From positions 1-57,033 of the forward strand of contig JAUNRC010000005.1 in NCBI GenBank assembly GCA_030535875.1: DNA of 57,033 nt. Direction: 5' to 3'. The position numbers and the translations under genes are program-made. Numbering within the stretch: the stretch's first letter is position 1; each line of letters begins with the position of its first letter. This document shows positions 26,048-35,374 of the stretch, piece after piece. Under the pieces are notes generated by a model. It saw nothing but the letters and a program-made list of their open reading frames with translations. It was not told the DNA's origin and made no database searches. This DNA comes from Akkermansia sp. (GTDB taxonomy: Bacteria; Verrucomicrobiota; Verrucomicrobiia; Verrucomicrobiales; Akkermansiaceae).

Positions 26048-28066
26048 ATGAAATATCTTTTGAATACGGCAATGTTGAGCCTCGGCCTGTTAAGTTCGAT
26101 AACAACAGCAGAGAACAGCTCCGAGGCCGCCACCTCACTTCCCCTGAGGGATGGCCGTCGCATGCAGGTCATTCAAATAAACGCAACCCAACATGAGCTA
26201 GTGGGCAATGCTCCCGCAAGCGGCAAGGGCACATACCGCATACTGGATTGCTCAAAAGTCATCTGGGAAGGTCGAGCCGGAGAGAACTTCAACATCACTC
26301 CGAGCAGAGCTGACTACCTCTACCTGATGAGCGACAGCACTTCTTCCGCCCCGTGGCAGGAGCTCCGCCCGGGCAACAAAATTAAGCAGGACGCCAAGCC
26401 GGTTGTCAAACATCTCATTCTCACATTCAAGCAACAATCCGGCACTCAGCAGGACGCCGGACCTCAACTCCGTGAGCTCCTCTACGCCGCAGCGTCCTCT
26501 CCGAGTAAATATAAGACCATCCGACTCCCCAAAGGTGAATATCACTTCTACCCTGAGGGAGCATTGGAAATGAGCTACTACATCTCCAACCACGACCAGC
26601 AAGACACGCAAAAAGTCGGCATTCCTCTCGTCGGACAGAATAATATCATACTTCAGGGCAACGGCTCCACCTTCGTCTTTCATGGTAAGATGCAGCCTGT
26701 CCTGATTATGGACAGCCAAAATGTTCAGCTCGATGACATTACCCTCCGCCATGATGCCCCTTACTACAACGAAGGAAAAATCGTTGAAATAAAAGACGGA
26801 ACAACCACGCTCGAATATGCACCGCAGTTCCGCTGGCATGTCAATAACGGTCGCTACCACCTGACAGGAGACGGTGAGCCGAAATGCCCCAACGCGGTCC
26901 TTGCTTTCCAAGCAGACGGACAAATGGTACCCACCGGCCGCTCCGGTGATATCGCCTGGCCTGCAGCCTGCGAACAGGTGGCCCCCAACCGCGTGAAGTT
27001 TTTTGCCGATGCCGCAAAACACGGCCTTCAGGTCGGTCATATTCTCGTGCAACGTCATTACGGACGTCCGCACCCTGCCATGGTTCTCTACCGCGCACAA
27101 AATACCACGCTCAATAACGTCATTTTTCAGGATAGTCAGGGAATGGCTCTCGTAGCGCAGCGCAGTCGCGACATCACCATCAACGGCGGTGGCTGCGTCT
27201 GTGCGCCGGGACGTATCCACACCGTCTCGGCCGATGCCACGCACTTCTCCAACTGCGCCGGTACGATCAATGTCAACAATGCCCTCTACGAAGGAATGAT
27301 GGACGATGCCATCAACGTCCACTCCACCTGCCTCGGCATCGAGAAACGCCTCAATGACCGAGAAATCATCGCCCGCTACATGCACCCGCAAGCCGTAGGA
27401 TTTGAAGTATTCGAACCGGGTGAACGTGTGCAGTTCATTAAAGGCAGGACGCTGGAGAACCACACAGAACTCGGCAAAGTTCAGAGTGTGAAAAAGCTCA
27501 ACGAAAATCAGCTTGCCATCACTCTGGCTGCACCCCTGCCTGACGGCATCGGAGTGGGAGATGCCATTGAAAACGCCGATTGGTACCCTGCTGTGAACTT
27601 CATCGGCTGCACCGTTCGCTACAACCGCGCGCGCGGCACCCTCTTCACCACCCCCGAGCCCGTTCTGGTAAAAGATTGCAAGTTCATCGCCTCGCACGGG
27701 TCCGCCATTCTTCTGGCAGGAGATGCTCAGGGATGGTACGAAAGCGGGCGCTGCCGCGATGTCAGGATTATCAACAACCACTTCGAGCATAATCTGACCG
27801 CACGGTATCAGTTTACCGAGGGCATCATCTCCATCTACCCCATGGTTCGCGAACCCGGCAAACAAACGGAGTGCTACCACGAGAATATACTCATCGAAGG
27901 CAATACTTTCGTAACCCATCGCGTACCGCTCATCTACGCTATCTCAGCCCACAATCTCATCTTCCGCAACAATATTGTCCGCTACGATGACCGATATCCC
28001 GGACTTCATGGCGGCACACCTTATATCCTACAACACTGCGGCCATACAGAACTGCAAAAACTCTGA
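26048..28066 (+). CDS. Alpha-1,3-galactosidase, family GH110
   Basis: 672-aa exported right-handed beta-helix enzyme. The GH110 family removes alpha-1,3-linked galactose from blood group B or linear alpha-Gal structures. After a signal peptide (about 1-21) the helix carries repeated short strands. The catalytic-type motif GMMDDAINVHST has the Asp pair 419-420, and other family-like segments are RHYGRPHPAMVLYRAQNT and HPQAVGFEVFEPGERVQFI. Assignment rests on recognising these motifs; polygalacturonase-like GH28 is less likely. It follows member B of the small exported family by 6 nt. Host glycan use is inferred from family knowledge. Confidence 0.85.
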   Translation: MKYLLNTAMLSLGLLSSITTAENSSEAATSLPLRDGRRMQVIQINATQHELVGNAPASGKGTYRILDCSKVIWEGRAGENFNITPSRADYLYLMSDSTSSAPWQELRPGNKIKQDAKPVVKHLILTFKQQSGTQQDAGPQLRELLYAAASSPSKYKTIRLPKGEYHFYPEGALEMSYYISNHDQQDTQKVGIPLVGQNNIILQGNGSTFVFHGKMQPVLIMDSQNVQLDDITLRHDAPYYNEGKIVEIKDGTTTLEYAPQFRWHVNNGRYHLTGDGEPKCPNAVLAFQADGQMVPTGRSGDIAWPAACEQVAPNRVKFFADAAKHGLQVGHILVQRHYGRPHPAMVLYRAQNTTLNNVIFQDSQGMALVAQRSRDITINGGGCVCAPGRIHTVSADATHFSNCAGTINVNNALYEGMMDDAINVHSTCLGIEKRLNDREIIARYMHPQAVGFEVFEPGERVQFIKGRTLENHTELGKVQSVKKLNENQLAITLAAPLPDGIGVGDAIENADWYPAVNFIGCTVRYNRARGTLFTTPEPVLVKDCKFIASHGSAILLAGDAQGWYESGRCRDVRIINNHFEHNLTARYQFTEGIISIYPMVREPGKQTECYHENILIEGNTFVTHRVPLIYAISAHNLIFRNNIVRYDDRYPGLHGGTPYILQHCGHTELQKL

Positions 28067-28084
28067 TTCTCACCATCATCATTC

Positions 28085-28702
28085 ATGGCAAAGAAATTCA
28101 CCGAACACACCGCCCGCGCCAACAAACATACCGTCCGCCCTGACAGCAAACCCGCTCAGCGCTTTGAAAAGGCTCCCACCCGAACCGTTGTCAAAGCTCT
28201 GGATGAAGGAGCCTTGCAAGACATTCTCGAGGCCACCCCGCAAGGGCTTTACCTCGTGCTGGATTGTGTGCAGGACCCCCACAACCTCGGCGCTATTCTT
28301 CGTACGGCAGACGGAGCCGGAGTAGCAGCCGTCATCGCGCCGAGGGACAAGTCTGTCGGCATAACGGAAACGGTGTTACGCGTATCGGTCGGAGCGGCGG
28401 AAAAAGTTCCCTTCGTACAAGTGACAAACCTCGCACGCACCATGAAGAGCATGAAGGAAGCCGGCATCTGGTTCGTAGGCACATCAGACCACGGCGACCG
28501 CGATTTGTACGACATGGACTTCAAGGGTGGCATTGCGCTGGTAATGGGAGCAGAGGGTGATGGCATGCGCCGCCTGACGGAAGAAAACTGCGACTTCCTC
28601 ATCCGCATCCCCATGTTCGGCAGCGTACCCTGCCTCAACGTCTCCGTTGCGACCGGAGTCTGCCTTTACGAAGCCGTGCGACAGCGCAACAGCAACAAGT
28701 AA
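28085..28702 (+). CDS. SpoU/TrmH-family RNA 2'-O-methyltransferase (RlmB-like)
   Basis: 205-aa SPOUT methyltransferase with the trefoil-knot motifs: motif 1 [17 protein letters not shown], motif 2 [13 protein letters not shown] and motif 3 [18 protein letters not shown]. The closest pattern is RlmB, which methylates G2251 of 23S rRNA. It is shorter than the usual 240-250 aa: the N-terminal L30e-like substrate domain is replaced by about 45 basic, Thr/Lys-rich residues. Target specificity is therefore uncertain. It is followed closely by the phosphoesterase gene. Confidence 0.87.
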   Translation: MAKKFTEHTARANKHTVRPDSKPAQRFEKAPTRTVVKALDEGALQDILEATPQGLYLVLDCVQDPHNLGAILRTADGAGVAAVIAPRDKSVGITETVLRVSVGAAEKVPFVQVTNLARTMKSMKEAGIWFVGTSDHGDRDLYDMDFKGGIALVMGAEGDGMRRLTEENCDFLIRIPMFGSVPCLNVSVATGVCLYEAVRQRNSNK

Positions 28703-28712
28703 AAGCGAGGGC

Positions 28713-29501
28713 ATGTCCAATATCATTCGCATAAACCCGCCTCCCGGCACCAGAGTTCGCTTCATCTCCGACCTCCACTACGGTCATGAACGATGCGAAG
28801 CTCCGGCACCGGCAAAACTGGCAGAGCGCCTGCTGCAAGATATTGACATGCTCGTTATCGTAGGAGATTTTGCCGAGACACGAAACTGCCCGTGGCAGGA
28901 ACGAGGGCTGAAACTGCGCGAAGAACTTCGCGACATCTGCCGCCGTCGCAAGGTGGAACTCATCGAAATATCCGGTAATCATGACCCCGACACCGAAGCA
29001 CTGCTGGCAGAGTTCTGGGATGGGAAAATCGTTGCCATGCACGGTCACGCACTCTATAAGGAAGTTGCACCTTGGAGCTGGGAGTACCTGCGCAACAAGC
29101 AAAAATGCCAAGAACTCATACGCAGCGTACCTGAGAGCGATACCCACCTTTCAACACGTCTGGAACTCTCACGCAGCATGTGCCAACTGACAGCCCCCAT
29201 CATGCGGAGGGAAGGCATACGCAACAAATATGTGCGAGGATTTCTGCATTGCTTCTGGCCACCGCAGCGACCTTGGAAAATCGTATGGAGCTGGCTGAGC
29301 TGTGCCCGCAGAGCTGAGAACTTTGCCCGCCGCTTCTTCCCGGCAGCGGAGATTATCATTCTGGGGCATTTCCACCGTTCGCTGAATTGTCGCTTCGGTC
29401 GCCGCCGCATCCTGAATTGCGGAGCATGGTTCCGTCACGCCACTCCCTACTGCGTAGACATGCAAGACGGGCAAGTTCTGGATTACCGCCCCCTCCCATA
29501 A
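28713..29501 (+). CDS. Calcineurin-like metallophosphoesterase
   Basis: 262-aa predicted cytoplasmic phosphoesterase. The metal-binding motifs appear in order: SDLHYGH (Asp20, His22), VGDFAE (Asp52), GNHDPD (Asn89, His90), MHGH (about 110-112) and a C-terminal GHFHRS. A middle insertion (about 125-205) is basic and aromatic-rich. The substrate cannot be inferred. The start at 28713 has GAGG 3 nt upstream; the frame is open into rlmB but that part is not conserved-looking. Confidence 0.85.
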   Translation: MSNIIRINPPPGTRVRFISDLHYGHERCEAPAPAKLAERLLQDIDMLVIVGDFAETRNCPWQERGLKLREELRDICRRRKVELIEISGNHDPDTEALLAEFWDGKIVAMHGHALYKEVAPWSWEYLRNKQKCQELIRSVPESDTHLSTRLELSRSMCQLTAPIMRREGIRNKYVRGFLHCFWPPQRPWKIVWSWLSCARRAENFARRFFPAAEIIILGHFHRSLNCRFGRRRILNCGAWFRHATPYCVDMQDGQVLDYRPLP

Positions 29502-29507
29502 TTGAAC

Positions 29508-29536
29508 TTGCCATCAGCTAGTCCATGTGCTACATT
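29508..29536 (+). promoter_or_regulatory. Promoter of exported protein C
   Basis: TTGCCA (29508-29513), 17-nt spacer, TACATT (29531-29536). The leader would be about 13 nt to ATG 29557. Confidence 0.5.
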
Positions 29537-29556
29537 GAACATTGACCGCCACCATC

Positions 29557-30108
29557 ATGCACCATCATCTCTTCACCATTCGCCCTTGTATACCCCTTAT
29601 CGGCGGTGCTGCATTATTACTATACCTCGTTCCCTCTGCTGACGGAGCAGAACAGCAAGCCGCCCCGCGCGCCGAGCAAGCTCAAGAAGAAATTATCAAC
29701 TCAGAAGAACTGAACGGCAGTCTGGTCAAAGAACTGCTGCCGCCGACGGCAGCACAGTACCTCAGGCTCTCTCTCGACATTATCACAGCCTACGATAAAT
29801 TGGGGCGGGAGCTTGCTCAGGTTAAGGACAAAACATCAGCCGAAATAGCCGTTCCTTCCGTAGAACCGATTGTTCAGGAAATCTGCGAATTGACAGAACA
29901 ACAACTCGCCTTACACCCCCCTACCCCGGATGTTGAAGAATACGTCCGAACCAAATTAAAAAACGCCGGAATTGAGGATATAGTAGAGAAATCTCTGGGC
30001 AAGGTCATAGACCTGTTGACCCTAAGCGATCCGCCCTGCCACGGCTCCCAAAAATTGGCCGAGCACCTCACTGAACTGGTGCAGGCACTCATTGGCAGGC
30101 AGGAATAA
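29557..30108 (+). CDS. Small exported helical protein (motif family member C)
   Basis: 183-aa protein with a His-rich start (MHHHLFTIRP) and a hydrophobic export signal to about residue 30. The mature part contains AQVKDKTSAEIAVPSVEPIV, matching the core motif of members A, B and D. The rest is helical and acidic. The TTG at 29542 is in frame but is too close to the promoter. Its 3' end overlaps the convergent comEC-like gene by 20 nt. The function is unknown. Confidence 0.78.
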   Translation: MHHHLFTIRPCIPLIGGAALLLYLVPSADGAEQQAAPRAEQAQEEIINSEELNGSLVKELLPPTAAQYLRLSLDIITAYDKLGRELAQVKDKTSAEIAVPSVEPIVQEICELTEQQLALHPPTPDVEEYVRTKLKNAGIEDIVEKSLGKVIDLLTLSDPPCHGSQKLAEHLTELVQALIGRQE

Positions 30109-32149
30109 GCAGCAAAGGCTCTTCCTCATTGAGAACGTTAGTTTTAACCTCAGTTCCGAGCGTAGCCCGTACACTTTCAGGCACGCCCGGCAGCAGCACG
30201 CAATCTTTTCCCCGCATCTTTTTTATTAAGCTCGAGAGTTCCACGGGGTGAGCGGCGTTGTGCCCGACAATCACAACATCCGTCATTGCCAGAAGCTCAT
30301 CAGGTACTTGCTGTAAGGTAAGCGAGGCCGCATGTCCGATGTATAGGAGCACTCTCCCACCTGACTGCCAAACGACAACCGGAGCAGTATTCTCCGCCGG
30401 TTGTGCCGCAATATCCACAGGAGCGGGATATACGGAAAAACGCCCGGCAGATGTCTGAAAATGTTGCACATGCTGCAAGTCTGCGGCATCGACCACCTGA
30501 ACGTCCGGCCAACTTTCCCTCAGGATATCCACACCCCCACAACTATCGAGAGAGCGCCCGTTCACCACAAGAATCGCCGGTCGATAGCCACCGAAAAAGA
30601 GAGCAGGCTCCGTCCGAAAACGCGCCGTTGCTTCGCGCCCGCAGTCAATCACCATTCCCGGATTGCCCAACACGACAAAACTTGCCTGAAAGCCCAAATG
30701 ACACACCATCCCACTCGTTTCACCCGAACGTTCCACCACAGGCAAATAAGCGTGCGGCAGCGACCCGAAAAAGCTCACAACCGATATCAGAACGGATGAT
30801 AAGTGCAGGCTGATGCTTGTCAGCACATCACCCACCCACGGCAGCCGCCCAAAAAACACCGTCAACAATCCGCAGCCCATCACCGGCGGCAGCAAAGGCG
30901 ATATAGCCAAATTGGTCAACACACTCCACGGTGTAATCGTATGAAAAAAAGCTACGGTTACAGGAGCCGATATCAGCCAAGCGGAAAGAGATACCAGCAC
31001 CGAGGCTCGTAACCCGGCATCGAAACGTCGCAACCAATCATGCCGACGCTTGTAAAAACGCAGCGGCAAATATTCGTCCGGCGCAAACCAGGGCGACTCC
31101 TTCATACAAACTTTCACACCCAAACCAATCGCCGCATATACGGCAAAGGAAAGCACAAAGCCCGCATTGTACAACTGCCAGGGACTTATCAGCAATATGA
31201 TGAGTGCCGCAAGGCTCCAGATATTCAACAGGCTCACCTTGCGGCGCAACTCCAACCCCAACAGAGCCAGTGCCATCATCAGGTAAGCTCGCAGAGCCGG
31301 TACTGCCAGCCCGGTCACCATCACATAAAGGGCAGTTGCGACCAACACCACAACCGTGCGCGAGCGCGGACTCAAGCGCAGGTAATAAGCCAAGGCATAG
31401 AGAAAGCCCGCAATAATTCCCACGTGCAATCCGCTCACGGCAAATGCATGCAGACACCCACCCCGCTTAAAAATGTTAAGAGTGGAATATTCCGAACGAC
31501 TCTTATCCCCCAGCACCAGCGCACAAAGGACCTGTCGCCGCGGGTCATTCTCAGTTCCTTCCGGCATGAGATGTTCAATAAAGGTTCTGCGCACCGATTC
31601 CGCATAACCTAACAATGCCAATCCCGAAAAAGGACGGTCCAAATATTCTCCGCGAATAAGCTGCAAATTAGCGGCAAGTCCCTGACTGCGCATCCATTCC
31701 CCGGTATCGAACATACCCGGCACAAGAACGCCGTCCGTAGACTCCTTTTCTACAGCCACCACTTTCACACGGTCCCCGGTAGTCCATGGAGTATACCCCC
31801 TCAGCGCCACCCTCACCCCGTTAAATCCGGTATTGAGTATGCAACCGCTACCAAGCAGGCGCTCCACAGTACCCACCAGCTCCACATGATCTGCCGCCGC
31901 TAATTGCTGCTGCAACAACATGGCATTGCGCTGCTGCACATCCCGATGCAGGAAGGCAATCGCAGCACATAACAGCACACACAATAATATGCGGTGCAGC
32001 TTCAACAAATGTGCTGCTACCACAGCCCCCACACTGATAGCCCACCATTGACCACCCAACAGACACCCCACTACTCCGACTAGCGGCAGGAACAAGGGCG
32101 AGGCGACACACAAGCGACGTACCACTCCACTCACGGAGTCTTCCTGCAT
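30089..32149 (-). CDS. ComEC/Rec2-like DNA uptake channel with degenerate hydrolase domain
   Basis: 686-aa membrane protein. N-terminal hydrophobic helices are followed by an OB-like region (about 90-175) and the competence domain with the FAVSGLHVGIIAG motif (about 237-249) and multiple helices to about 460. ComEC carries single-stranded DNA across the inner membrane. The C-terminal MBL-like domain (about 475-686) lacks the HxHxDH motif: the matching place reads NGRSLDSCGGV. Nuclease function is therefore probably lost. It ends 12 nt beyond the cysteine desulfurase gene and may be co-transcribed with it. Confidence 0.87.
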   Translation of the reverse strand: MQEDSVSGVVRRLCVASPLFLPLVGVVGCLLGGQWWAISVGAVVAAHLLKLHRILLCVLLCAAIAFLHRDVQQRNAMLLQQQLAAADHVELVGTVERLLGSGCILNTGFNGVRVALRGYTPWTTGDRVKVVAVEKESTDGVLVPGMFDTGEWMRSQGLAANLQLIRGEYLDRPFSGLALLGYAESVRRTFIEHLMPEGTENDPRRQVLCALVLGDKSRSEYSTLNIFKRGGCLHAFAVSGLHVGIIAGFLYALAYYLRLSPRSRTVVVLVATALYVMVTGLAVPALRAYLMMALALLGLELRRKVSLLNIWSLAALIILLISPWQLYNAGFVLSFAVYAAIGLGVKVCMKESPWFAPDEYLPLRFYKRRHDWLRRFDAGLRASVLVSLSAWLISAPVTVAFFHTITPWSVLTNLAISPLLPPVMGCGLLTVFFGRLPWVGDVLTSISLHLSSVLISVVSFFGSLPHAYLPVVERSGETSGMVCHLGFQASFVVLGNPGMVIDCGREATARFRTEPALFFGGYRPAILVVNGRSLDSCGGVDILRESWPDVQVVDAADLQHVQHFQTSAGRFSVYPAPVDIAAQPAENTAPVVVWQSGGRVLLYIGHAASLTLQQVPDELLAMTDVVIVGHNAAHPVELSSLIKKMRGKDCVLLPGVPESVRATLGTEVKTNVLNEEEPLLLIPACQ

Positions 32150-32160
32150 AGGTTCCCTCC

Positions 32161-33279
32161 TCAGCGATAGACCATCACCGGTCCGGTAACGGATGACTGC
32201 ACCGACTTCACCTTACGAACAGCCGCAATAAATATCTGCGCAGCTTCATCCACTTCCCGCTCTGTACAATAACGATTGAGCGACAAACGCAGGCTCTCAC
32301 GTATCTCCTTATCCGGCAGCCCCATGGCCTTCAACACATGACTGGGTTCAGGTTCGGCACTGGTACAGGCGGAACCGGTAGAACATAGCAACCCGGCAGG
32401 CTCCAGCAGCAACGATAAAGACTGAGCGCTGCACCCCGGCACCCGCATGTTAAGAACATGCGGCAAACGCCCGGCGCTGCCGCCATTCACGACGTAATAA
32501 ACACCGGCCTCCTGCAAAGCCTTCTCAAAACGCTCTCGCAGCAATGCCAATCCGGCATATTGCTCAGCAGCGGCTAAGGCCAGCTCTGCCGCCTTACCGA
32601 AGCCTATTATCCCTGCCACATTTTCCGTTCCGGCACGACGGTACGACTCCTGCGCACCGCCCTTCAGCAAAGGATGAAACTCCACTCCTCGGCGCACATA
32701 CAAACAACCGCAACCTTTCGGTCCATGCAACTTATGGGCTGAGGCCGAGGCAAAATCTATCGCATAATCATGCAGATGCACCGGCACCTTGCCCGCTGCC
32801 TGAACGACATCCACATGAACAACCAAACCGGCCTCCGCTGCGGCAGCGCTCAGTGAGCGAACGGGCTGCAGCACCCCGGTCTCGTGATTAGCCCAAGCAA
32901 AACTGACTGCGTCCTTTCCCTCCAAGCCCTCCTTCCAACTCGGAATATCAGCCACTCCGTTTGAAAGAACCGGAGCCGCCTCCCCTCTAATAGAACGCAA
33001 TGTTGCCGGATGTTCCGTCGTCAGGGTCAGGACATTCTGAAAAGGAGCCAACGCAGCATTCGTAGCCTCCGTTGCACCGGCAGTAAAAATAATTTCATCA
33101 GGATAGACAGCAAAAAGCGCAGCGACCTGTTCTCTGGCTCTCTCAATATCGCGCCGCACAGCCTTAGCGGCACCGTAAGCCGCCGAGGGATTGAAAAAAC
33201 AATCCCTCATATAAGGCAACATCGCCTCCAGCACTTCCGGTGCAAGAGGCGTTGTTGCATTGTTATCCCAATAAATCAT
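32161..33279 (-). CDS. Cysteine desulfurase, NifS/IscS type
   Basis: 372-aa group I PLP enzyme that takes sulfur from cysteine. The PLP lysine is Lys183 in SAHKLHGPKG. The persulfide-forming Cys305 sits in STGSACTSAEPEPSHVL, a longer loop than in SufS. It could feed the Suf scaffold, tRNA thiolation or both; the suf operon here lacks its own desulfurase, and this is the only one in the window. Its ATG directly follows the stop of exported protein D (TAAATG). Confidence 0.93.
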   Translation of the reverse strand: MIYWDNNATTPLAPEVLEAMLPYMRDCFFNPSAAYGAAKAVRRDIERAREQVAALFAVYPDEIIFTAGATEATNAALAPFQNVLTLTTEHPATLRSIRGEAAPVLSNGVADIPSWKEGLEGKDAVSFAWANHETGVLQPVRSLSAAAAEAGLVVHVDVVQAAGKVPVHLHDYAIDFASASAHKLHGPKGCGCLYVRRGVEFHPLLKGGAQESYRRAGTENVAGIIGFGKAAELALAAAEQYAGLALLRERFEKALQEAGVYYVVNGGSAGRLPHVLNMRVPGCSAQSLSLLLEPAGLLCSTGSACTSAEPEPSHVLKAMGLPDKEIRESLRLSLNRYCTEREVDEAAQIFIAAVRKVKSVQSSVTGPVMVYR

Positions 33280-33807
33280 TTATAAGTTTTTCAGCGTGTT
33301 GATGGCACTCTTCAGCTCATCAGTCATCGCACTTTCATTGCTACCCCAATCTTTAATCTCCTCGATGCGTGCCACCTCTTCCTCAATGGCCTCGTCAAGC
33401 TTTTCGATGTGGGGGAGGAAACGCTTCTCCGCAGCATCCATAAACTCGCTATCCTCGGGCCTAGCGTTCTTATCCTTACCATCCTTGCCCTTCTTGGGAG
33501 CTGCGGTCAACTTGGCAAGAGACTTGGCAGCCTTGCGAGCCGTCTTCTTATCCTTCACCTTCTTCAGAATGCTTACCCCCTTCTTTTTCCTTTCCATCTG
33601 AGACTTCCAATAGCGGTTAGCGGCCTTCTTGAGAGCCTTTTCATCAACCTTCGGCTCAGCCTCCTCGGTAGTCTCCTCGGTCGTAGTCTCAGCCTTCTCG
33701 GGAGGATTAGGATTAGTAGTCGACCCCATTGCACTATCCTCCTGAGCCAAACTCATCGGAGCCACGGCAAACATGCCGCACAGCAGAATATAAGCGATAA
33801 ATTTCAT
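33280..33807 (-). CDS. Small exported helical protein (motif family member D)
   Basis: 175-aa protein with a signal peptide (MKFIAYILLCGMFAVAPMSLAQ). After an acidic Thr/Glu-rich stretch (about 25-55), the mature part carries VKDKKTARKAAKSL, then AEKRFLPHIEKLDEAIE and RIEEIKDWGSNES, the same order as in member B. It is strongly charged (Lys/Glu) and should be helical. A GTG 18 nt upstream is an alternative start. Its stop abuts the cysteine desulfurase start, so an exported protein and a cytoplasmic enzyme share a transcript. Confidence 0.8.
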   Translation of the reverse strand: MKFIAYILLCGMFAVAPMSLAQEDSAMGSTTNPNPPEKAETTTEETTEEAEPKVDEKALKKAANRYWKSQMERKKKGVSILKKVKDKKTARKAAKSLAKLTAAPKKGKDGKDKNARPEDSEFMDAAEKRFLPHIEKLDEAIEEEVARIEEIKDWGSNESAMTDELKSAINTLKNL

Positions 33808-33970
33808 ATTTTCTTGTAAGTTCACAGTTAGTAACCGTCAGCCGCAACAAGAGCTTTGCCATGCCACAGCCTCATTAACTCGCGGCCATCATGACACGGA
33901 ACGCCCACATTGTCAAGCAAGATATACCATCTCTCAATAATTTTCCACACTCGGATAATAATCAGCGACA

Positions 33971-34777
33971 TCAATATTGCACCTGCTGCCGGAATATAGC
34001 CTCATTATGCTGCAAGCGCTCATTGTCACGAATGGCCTCGGTATATTTACCCTTTGCCTTCAATCCGGCAGCCTTGCGGAACATGGCATCGGACTGCTCA
34101 TAATTCCCCTCCTTCCTTTCAATCAACCCCAACACATAATATGCCTCGGCCTCATTCGGATTGACGGAGAGAGCCTGCTGTGCATACAGACGACCAATAG
34201 ACCAATTACCGGCGGCACATGAACGAGCAGCCCGCTCAAGTGACGGGTTCTCATCATTTTCATCCACATACTCATTGTAAGTGGTCATATGCGGCGTGAG
34301 TACTCGCATGGTGCGACGGGCAATATCCTGAGCAGCCTCATAGAACTCATAGCAACCATCATAATCACGAGAAAGGTAAACATCCTCAAATTTACGATAA
34401 AGATTGCGATAACCGGAGTTTACCTCAACAGTTGTGCACAAACGTGCAGTCTCATGTTTACCTTCCCCGGAAAGGCGCACATGCGTATTGAACAGCTCGA
34501 TTCGCACCTGAGCCGAGCGCCCATATCCACGGTCTACATTCTGATAATAACCGTCCTCCGCAATCTGATGATAGAATGCCCGGCGCAATTCCCTCGCCGC
34601 CTCGCGCTCCATGGGACAATGTGAACGCTCCATATCCCGCACCGCCAAACTGCAACCTCTCCCCAGATTAATCTCGGCCGGCACGGGCATATCGAACTGA
34701 ATCTGTATACCACAGGAGGTCAACACCACACAGACAACCAACAGCAACAAACACTCTATGTATTTTATCCTCATCAT
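33971..34777 (-). CDS. Lipoprotein with C-terminal TPR motif
   Basis: 268-aa protein with a lipoprotein signal: a basic start (MMRIKYIE), a hydrophobic stretch and a lipobox LTSC near residue 22. The C-terminal part AEAYYVLGLIERKEGNYEQS is a TPR unit, followed by a charged helix. The middle has several cysteines and Arg/Glu-rich segments. The start is at one of two adjacent ATG codons (34777 or 34774); the frame is open 15 codons upstream without a signal. It could be an outer-membrane-anchored protein-protein adaptor. No family name is recognised. Confidence 0.8.
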   Translation of the reverse strand: MMRIKYIECLLLLVVCVVLTSCGIQIQFDMPVPAEINLGRGCSLAVRDMERSHCPMEREAARELRRAFYHQIAEDGYYQNVDRGYGRSAQVRIELFNTHVRLSGEGKHETARLCTTVEVNSGYRNLYRKFEDVYLSRDYDGCYEFYEAAQDIARRTMRVLTPHMTTYNEYVDENDENPSLERAARSCAAGNWSIGRLYAQQALSVNPNEAEAYYVLGLIERKEGNYEQSDAMFRKAAGLKAKGKYTEAIRDNERLQHNEAIFRQQVQY

Positions 34778-34964
34778 ATAAAAAAATCTCTGTACAGCAG
34801 CGACTCTATCAAACATCAGCACCTATTGCAACCCTATTCTACGGCTTCGCACCGAAAAGAAATCAGCTTTTACCGCCTCAAAGCCAACTACTATAGAGTT
34901 CGGCAATTAAGCAGACCTGCAATTTTGAACAACCTCATTAGTCAGACATTTTCGTTCAAAAATC

Positions 34965-34993
34965 TTGACCATATTCGCTAATATGTCTATAAT
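34965..34993 (+). promoter_or_regulatory. Strong promoter of the HU gene
   Basis: TTGACC (34965-34970), 17-nt spacer, perfect TATAAT (34988-34993). The leader is about 16 nt and has no clear ribosome binding site. Confidence 0.75.
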
Positions 34994-35016
34994 AACTCAC
35001 ACAAACTTTTACACTT

Positions 35017-35319
35017 ATGGCTACTATTACCAAAAGAGAGCTCGTGAATATGATCTGCGCTCAGCTCGACAACGGCTGCACTCAGGCAGATGTATTGGAA
35101 GTTGTGCAGAAGATGGTGGATTCCATCACGGAAGCCGTCAGCAATGGAGATACTGTGGTGTTCCGCAACTTCGGTACGTTCTGCCCCAAAGAAGTGAAAG
35201 CTAAGGTCGGTCGCAACCCCAAAGACCCCGGCAAGGACGTGGCTATCCCCGCCCGCACAGTTGTGAAGTTCAAGGTCGGTAAGAACCTGAAGGACACTGT
35301 TGCAAAACTTTCCAAGTAA
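35017..35319 (+). CDS. HU/IHF-family DNA-binding protein
   Basis: 100-aa nucleoid protein. It has the N-terminal helices (TKRELVNMICAQL) and the core VVFRNFGTFCPKEVKAKVGRNPKDPG, with RNP near the tip of the DNA-binding beta arm, then the basic C-terminus KFKVGKNLKDTV. It bends and compacts DNA as a dimer. HU and IHF subunits cannot be separated here. It is a single-gene unit with a strong promoter and terminator. Confidence 0.93.
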   Translation: MATITKRELVNMICAQLDNGCTQADVLEVVQKMVDSITEAVSNGDTVVFRNFGTFCPKEVKAKVGRNPKDPGKDVAIPARTVVKFKVGKNLKDTVAKLSK

Positions 35320-35338
35320 AAGCTGTACAGCAAAGAAG

Positions 35339-35374
35339 AAGAGGACGTATCTGCTCAGGCGGATACGTCCTCTT
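35339..35374 (+). terminator. Intrinsic terminator of the HU gene
   Basis: Perfect 13-bp stem AAGAGGACGTATC / GATACGTCCTCTT with a 10-nt loop, 20 nt after the stop. The tail is TGCTTTG, only weakly T-rich. Confidence 0.7.

Noticed and set aside
26252..27919. 555-codon minus-strand frame opposite GH110
   Set aside because: Antisense to a well-supported exported enzyme with signal peptide and catalytic motif; no motif of its own.
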